From Glaciecola sp028401415 (GTDB lineage: Bacteria; Pseudomonadota; Gammaproteobacteria; Enterobacterales; Alteromonadaceae), in NCBI RefSeq assembly GCF_028401415.2, contig NZ_CP171821.2, forward strand, positions 434,001-498,000: 64,000 nucleotides of DNA, read 5' to 3'. Positions 60,803-64,000 of the stretch are shown here, piece by piece (the stretch's first letter is position 1; every line of letters begins with the position of its first letter). The notes beneath the pieces are model-generated. The model searched no databases. It saw only the letters and a program-made list of their open reading frames with translations, and had not been told where the DNA came from. Position numbers and translations under genes: made by a program.

Positions 60803-61909
60803 CTACTTTGGCTCATAGTCACCCTGCAAAACCCGCTTAAAAAACTCACCTTGCTCTGATGGGGTATAGTTCCAATCGGTGATCATAACGGGCGACCATT
60901 GCGGGTCAAATACCCAGCCTGTCCATGAAATGCCGCGTTGGTGCATGTAATCGACTATCATCGGTCCGTAGCTACCGTTATCTTTTACCGGAATGTGCGC
61001 GCCATAGCCATCTGGGCTTACCCAGCCAAGCTCGGTCACTATTATTGGATATGTTGAAGCGACATGACCAAACTTCCTGTCCCACAGGGGATACAGCGTG
61101 TCTTTGTTTCGAGGATTAGGTCTTTCTTTTTGCGGGTAGGGGTGGGATACATACGCCACGTTTTCACGCGCGACTGGGTCGGCTAACACGGGTCGTAAAT
61201 CATAGGCCCAATCAAAGCCCGCTACTAGCGAGATGACATCTTTATCGTGAGCGTGAATGACATCAATGACTTTCTCGTTAAACGCTTTCCATACTGGCCA
61301 GCTCGCCTTACCCGCCTTTCCGCCAATATCTGTAGGCTCATTAAAGATTTCATATACGGCCACTGTCGGCACACCTTCATATCGAGCGCTTATAAATTGC
61401 CAAAACTGCAAGGTTTCTTGTTCGTCTGTTTCGTACATTGGGTGTTGAAACAACCCGCTTGGTAAATAGCCAATGCTGTGCCAGTCAATAATGAGGTAAA
61501 TATCTAAATCATTAGCCCAAACAACGGCTTCATCGAGCACTTTGGCATATTCGGCTTGTCCCATCATGCGCCAACCAATAGGGTGAATCGGAAGGCGTAT
61601 GGTATTCACTCCCCATTCTTTTAGCTCTTCAAAAAGGCCTTTGTTCCATTGACCAATCTTGAGCAAGCGATCGGGAGCGGCGATATTCATTCCTTTAAAT
61701 AAGAATGTGTTACCTTGCTCGTCTACAAAGCGATTCCCATCCACGCGTATAATCGGCCGCTGCTTTAGCTCACTTGCATCAAATGGCGCTGCACGGGGAA
61801 TTTCCCACCAAGCCACTGCTTTATCTGCATCGCTTTGAAAAGCATTGGCAGTCGCAAGCGAAAGTAAGAGGGATAAACACAAAAAGGTATTGGTAATGCC
61901 TTGAGTCAT
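60803..61909 (-). CDS. secreted glycoside hydrolase family 5 enzyme (cellulase-like)
   Basis: A 368-residue protein with a signal peptide ending at ATANA (about residue 23). The GH5 barrel has the acid/base Glu191 in YEIFNEP and the nucleophile Glu293 in VTELGW. Other GH5 marks are VNTIRLPI, YLIIDWHS, YVSHPYP and SWTGWVFDP. Substrates in GH5 include cellulose, mannans and beta-glucans, and subfamily cannot be told by eye. There is no carbohydrate-binding module. It stands alone. Together with the DUF1080 system it points to polysaccharide or glycoside use. Confidence 0.9.
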   Translation of the reverse strand: MTQGITNTFLCLSLLLSLATANAFQSDADKAVAWWEIPRAAPFDASELKQRPIIRVDGNRFVDEQGNTFLFKGMNIAAPDRLLKIGQWNKGLFEELKEWGVNTIRLPIHPIGWRMMGQAEYAKVLDEAVVWANDLDIYLIIDWHSIGYLPSGLFQHPMYETDEQETLQFWQFISARYEGVPTVAVYEIFNEPTDIGGKAGKASWPVWKAFNEKVIDVIHAHDKDVISLVAGFDWAYDLRPVLADPVARENVAYVSHPYPQKERPNPRNKDTLYPLWDRKFGHVASTYPIIVTELGWVSPDGYGAHIPVKDNGSYGPMIVDYMHQRGISWTGWVFDPQWSPVMITDWNYTPSEQGEFFKRVLQGDYEPK

Positions 61910-61953
61910 AAGTCGAGCTTCAGTTAAAGAAAAACACTTATACTGTAGCGCAG

Positions 61954-62301
61954 TTATTTCAATTGCTTAAGCACTTTCCATGCTTCTGTTTTGGGTAGGC
62001 ATGCTTTGAGGGGCAAGACCTTAAACTTGTTGTATCTTACGCTTTGGCTTGTTGTTTCAACATGCGATTCATCCCATTCCACACTAACACTGCAAGTGAC
62101 TCCAAAGTCTTCTTTGATGTAGTTTATCTTAAGTTTGTCGCTTTTTAGTAGTACGGCTGAATACGGATAGGAAAGCGCCATGGCGTCATCAATCACTATC
62201 TTTTGTTGTGCATGCAGGTGCGTGGAAAACGCGATAAGAATTAAGGTGAAGGCCTTAATTAAATCATTTGTGCGGTTAGTGTTGTGATTTGTAGAGAACA
62301 T
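61954..62301 (-). CDS. small secreted hypothetical protein
   Basis: A 115-residue protein. The ATG at 62301 has AGG 7 bp upstream; a longer reading to 62364 lacks such a site. A signal peptide is likely (AFTLILIAFSTHLHAQQ). The mature part (about 85 residues) has two cysteines (GVTCSVSVEW and LKACLPK) that could form a disulfide, and looks like a beta-rich domain. I recognise no family. It lies 44 bp upstream of the GH5 start on the same strand and is divergent from the LysR gene. Confidence 0.55.
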   Translation of the reverse strand: MFSTNHNTNRTNDLIKAFTLILIAFSTHLHAQQKIVIDDAMALSYPYSAVLLKSDKLKINYIKEDFGVTCSVSVEWDESHVETTSQSVRYNKFKVLPLKACLPKTEAWKVLKQLK

Positions 62302-62414
62302 ATTTATGCCTATGGAGAAGGTTATGTATACCATAAGCCTATTGCGTGATGTGACCTCTCGCAATCAATAAGAATTTATCTATAATTAAGAAAAAGTAAA
62401 GTATAAGGTTCAGT

Positions 62415-63317
62415 ATGCTCAAATCTAGACTGCCTCCATTGAAATCGCTACATTTTTTTAGAATTGCTGCACAAAAAGCGAATTTTAAAGAAGCATCAGA
62501 AAGCTTAAACGTGACGCAGGCTGCAGTGAGTCAGCAAATAAAGTTGCTAGAGGACTTTCTTGGTATTGCCCTATTCACTAGAAACAACCAGTCTACTAAG
62601 CTCACACTCGAAGGGGAGAGACTTCAACCTTTCATCGAAAGAGGGTTTACATCCTTCACCGAGGGTGTGGAGTTGGTGCATGGAGATACATCTCCTAATA
62701 CATTGAAAATATCAGCTATTCACTCCTTTACTTCTATTTGGTTGATGCCCCGTTTGCCCGCCTTTCAAGCAATGCATCCCAATATTTTAGTCCAAATCAA
62801 TCCGAGCAATAATTTAGTAGACTTTGCGAAAGACGATATCGATGTGTGCATTCGAATGGGCGGGGGAGGCTATCAGGGGCTGTCTGAAAAAAAACTGTTT
62901 AATGATCATTTAGTGCTGGTGCTCAGTCCGACATTATTAAAAGACAAGGTGATAAGCACGCCCGCAAATGTGTTTTCGTTACCGTATATTCAAGATCCCA
63001 GCCCTCAAACCCAAGCTGTTTTTGAGCGCGTTTGTAATAAGTTCGATGTTGATCCAACTTCCCTAGCCATTCCTATTCGTACCGATAACTCGATGCTGCT
63101 TATTGAAAATGCACTTGCGGGCCGAGGCTTTACCTTTGTGAACCAAGCTTTAGTTGCAGAGCATTTACGAGACGGCACGCTAATAACTGCATTGGGTGTA
63201 TCTGAGCCAAGCCCTTGGGCGCTATATCTGGTTGCTCCGCCGCACCACTTTTCTCGCAGTAAGGTAAAGCTGTTTGAGCAATGGCTCTGTCCTCAATTAG
63301 ATGCTAGGCGTTCTTAG
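62415..63317 (+). CDS. GcvA-like LysR family regulator
   Basis: A 300-residue LysR regulator in the GcvA branch: MLKSRLPPLKSLHFFRIAAQKANF, then the HTH (KEASESLNVTQAAVSQQIKLLEDFLG) and the effector domain (SAIHSFTSIWLMPRLPAF, DVCIRMGGGGYQGL, GRGFTFVNQALVAEHL). It is clearly distinct from the gcvA at 1819. It is divergent from the small secreted protein and GH5 genes, which are possible targets. Its 3' end overlaps the convergent glycosyltransferase gene by 14 bp. Confidence 0.9.
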   Translation: MLKSRLPPLKSLHFFRIAAQKANFKEASESLNVTQAAVSQQIKLLEDFLGIALFTRNNQSTKLTLEGERLQPFIERGFTSFTEGVELVHGDTSPNTLKISAIHSFTSIWLMPRLPAFQAMHPNILVQINPSNNLVDFAKDDIDVCIRMGGGGYQGLSEKKLFNDHLVLVLSPTLLKDKVISTPANVFSLPYIQDPSPQTQAVFERVCNKFDVDPTSLAIPIRTDNSMLLIENALAGRGFTFVNQALVAEHLRDGTLITALGVSEPSPWALYLVAPPHHFSRSKVKLFEQWLCPQLDARRS

Positions 63318-64000
63318 CTTCAATCCATTGGCTCATGTATTTGTGGGTCTGTAAGCTGTGATGGGAAAGCATAATTTGCATAAAATTATTGCTCCGCCGA
63401 TTTTGTAAGTTGCGATAGCTTCGCTCGAGTGAATCTACCAGCTTTTGAGCATTTGATTGCTTATCAAAGTTATGCTTTTCAACCTCCATACATAAGTCTT
63501 CAAATGATGCTCGACCCATCGAGTAGGCTTCAATAGCTTTATCGATAAAATCTTGTTCGGTTGAAACCACTGCACCTGGCCAGCGCTCATACTCAATGCC
63601 TTCGGCTCCAATTGGCGTGGTAATGGAAGGTAGCTTACACAAAATTGCGTCTCTCAATTTTCCTTTTACGCCAGCGCCAAATTGGATTGGAGCAAGCATG
63701 ACTTTTGCCTTGGAGAGTACTTCAAATTGACACGGTGCATGTCCATGCATGTGAATGCCTTTTTTGGGGGCGTTTAGTCCCTTTATTTTGGGAGGCATGT
63801 ACGCGCCATAAATGTGTAAGTCAGCATCGGGAAGCGATTCTCTGATGCCAGGCCAGATTTTGCGGACTAGAATGCGCACTGCATCAATGTTTGGCGCATG
63901 CCTAAAGTTTCCAATGCTGATGAAATCGTGACTTGCATTATGTTGGCTTGCTGAGCGTTTGCTTTCGTCATCAATGTCATGACTGATATAGCCAACTTGG
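63304..64000 (-). CDS. glycosyltransferase family 4-like protein (5' end beyond the window)
   Basis: The C-terminal part of a GT-B glycosyltransferase; the frame stays open to the window edge, so the N-terminal domain is missing. The visible sequence carries FISIGNFRHAPNIDAVRIL, then PDADLHIYGAY, APCQFEVLSKAKVMLAPIQFGAGVKGKLRDAILCKLPSITTPIGAEGIE, the classic nucleotide-sugar-binding region with the E-x7-E-like end (GAEGIE). It could act in polysaccharide or glycoprotein synthesis. Its stop overlaps the convergent LysR gene by 14 bp. Confidence 0.85.
   Translation of the reverse strand, partial: QVGYISHDIDDESKRSASQHNASHDFISIGNFRHAPNIDAVRILVRKIWPGIRESLPDADLHIYGAYMPPKIKGLNAPKKGIHMHGHAPCQFEVLSKAKVMLAPIQFGAGVKGKLRDAILCKLPSITTPIGAEGIEYERWPGAVVSTEQDFIDKAIEAYSMGRASFEDLCMEVEKHNFDKQSNAQKLVDSLERSYRNLQNRRSNNFMQIMLSHHSLQTHKYMSQWIEAKNA

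Overview
The window reads as chromosomal DNA of a marine, heterotrophic gammaproteobacterium of the order Alteromonadales (Alteromonas/Glaciecola-like). This is an inference from gene content and order, not from a database search. The supporting evidence is the enterobacterial-type block gcvA-ygdD-rlmM, the translation block thrS-infC-rpmI-rplT-pheS-pheT-ihfA, the csiV-mfd pair, several families common in these bacteria (DUF4826, DUF2897, DUF3080, CsiV), a moderate GC content, and exported sugar-degrading enzymes. Genes are densely packed on both strands with many 1-14 bp overlaps.

Layout. 1-4.5 kb: the 3' end of a YdiJ-type FAD/Fe-S dehydrogenase with its DUF4826 neighbour, a small secreted protein, then gcvA-ygdD-rlmM. 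4.6-6.8 kb: a stand-alone EF-G paralogue ending in a strong terminator. 6.8-10.8 kb (minus): the moxR / DUF58 / transglutaminase operon. 11.1-15.6 kb: pgm and glgP (glycogen and glucose-phosphate metabolism). 15.7-18.9 kb: a GGDEF-EAL protein with a decayed GGDEF site, astE, a HIT protein and ybjQ. 18.9-20.5 kb (minus): a small DUF2897 membrane protein, an M15 peptidase, a YffB/ArsC-like protein and an ACT protein. 20.8-24.1 kb: a patatin-like protein, a LysR regulator, tRNA-Val(GAC) with a clear promoter, and an orphan membrane protein.

24.5-34.5 kb is a catabolic and iron-uptake region. It starts with an exported DUF1080 protein and a Tat-exported Gfo/Idh oxidoreductase, a pair that suggests periplasmic 3-keto-glycoside chemistry. 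A ferredoxin-NADP reductase and a TonB-dependent receptor under a Fur-box-like promoter follow. Then come four enzymes (SDR, amidohydrolase-2 lactonase, enolase-superfamily sugar-acid dehydratase, class II aldolase) that together could form an oxidative sugar or sugar-acid pathway. 34.5-43.1 kb: a DUF3080 lipoprotein and the translation block. thrS is preceded by a 7-bp/7-nt hairpin whose loop displays a threonine anticodon, infC starts at AUU, and rpmI has a structured leader.

43.1-55.2 kb: a lipoprotein, an S45 penicillin-acylase-like hydrolase, a PduO-type corrinoid adenosyltransferase, csiV, mfd, a PilZ protein, a lolC-type permease without lolD or lolE beside it, a phosphoribosyltransferase and an orphan CbiM-like permease. 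55.3-64 kb is more accessory in character: a SufS-SufE fusion, a beta-lactamase-fold serine hydrolase with a membrane tail, an IS256-family transposase remnant carrying three in-frame stops, an unrecognised protein, an SRPBCC protein, a GH5 glycosidase, a small secreted protein, a second GcvA-like LysR regulator, and a glycosyltransferase running off the window end.

No CRISPR array, prophage, complete IS or rRNA gene was seen. The most informative signals are the thrS operator mimic, the two carbohydrate modules, the isolated lolC and the decayed IS256 copy.
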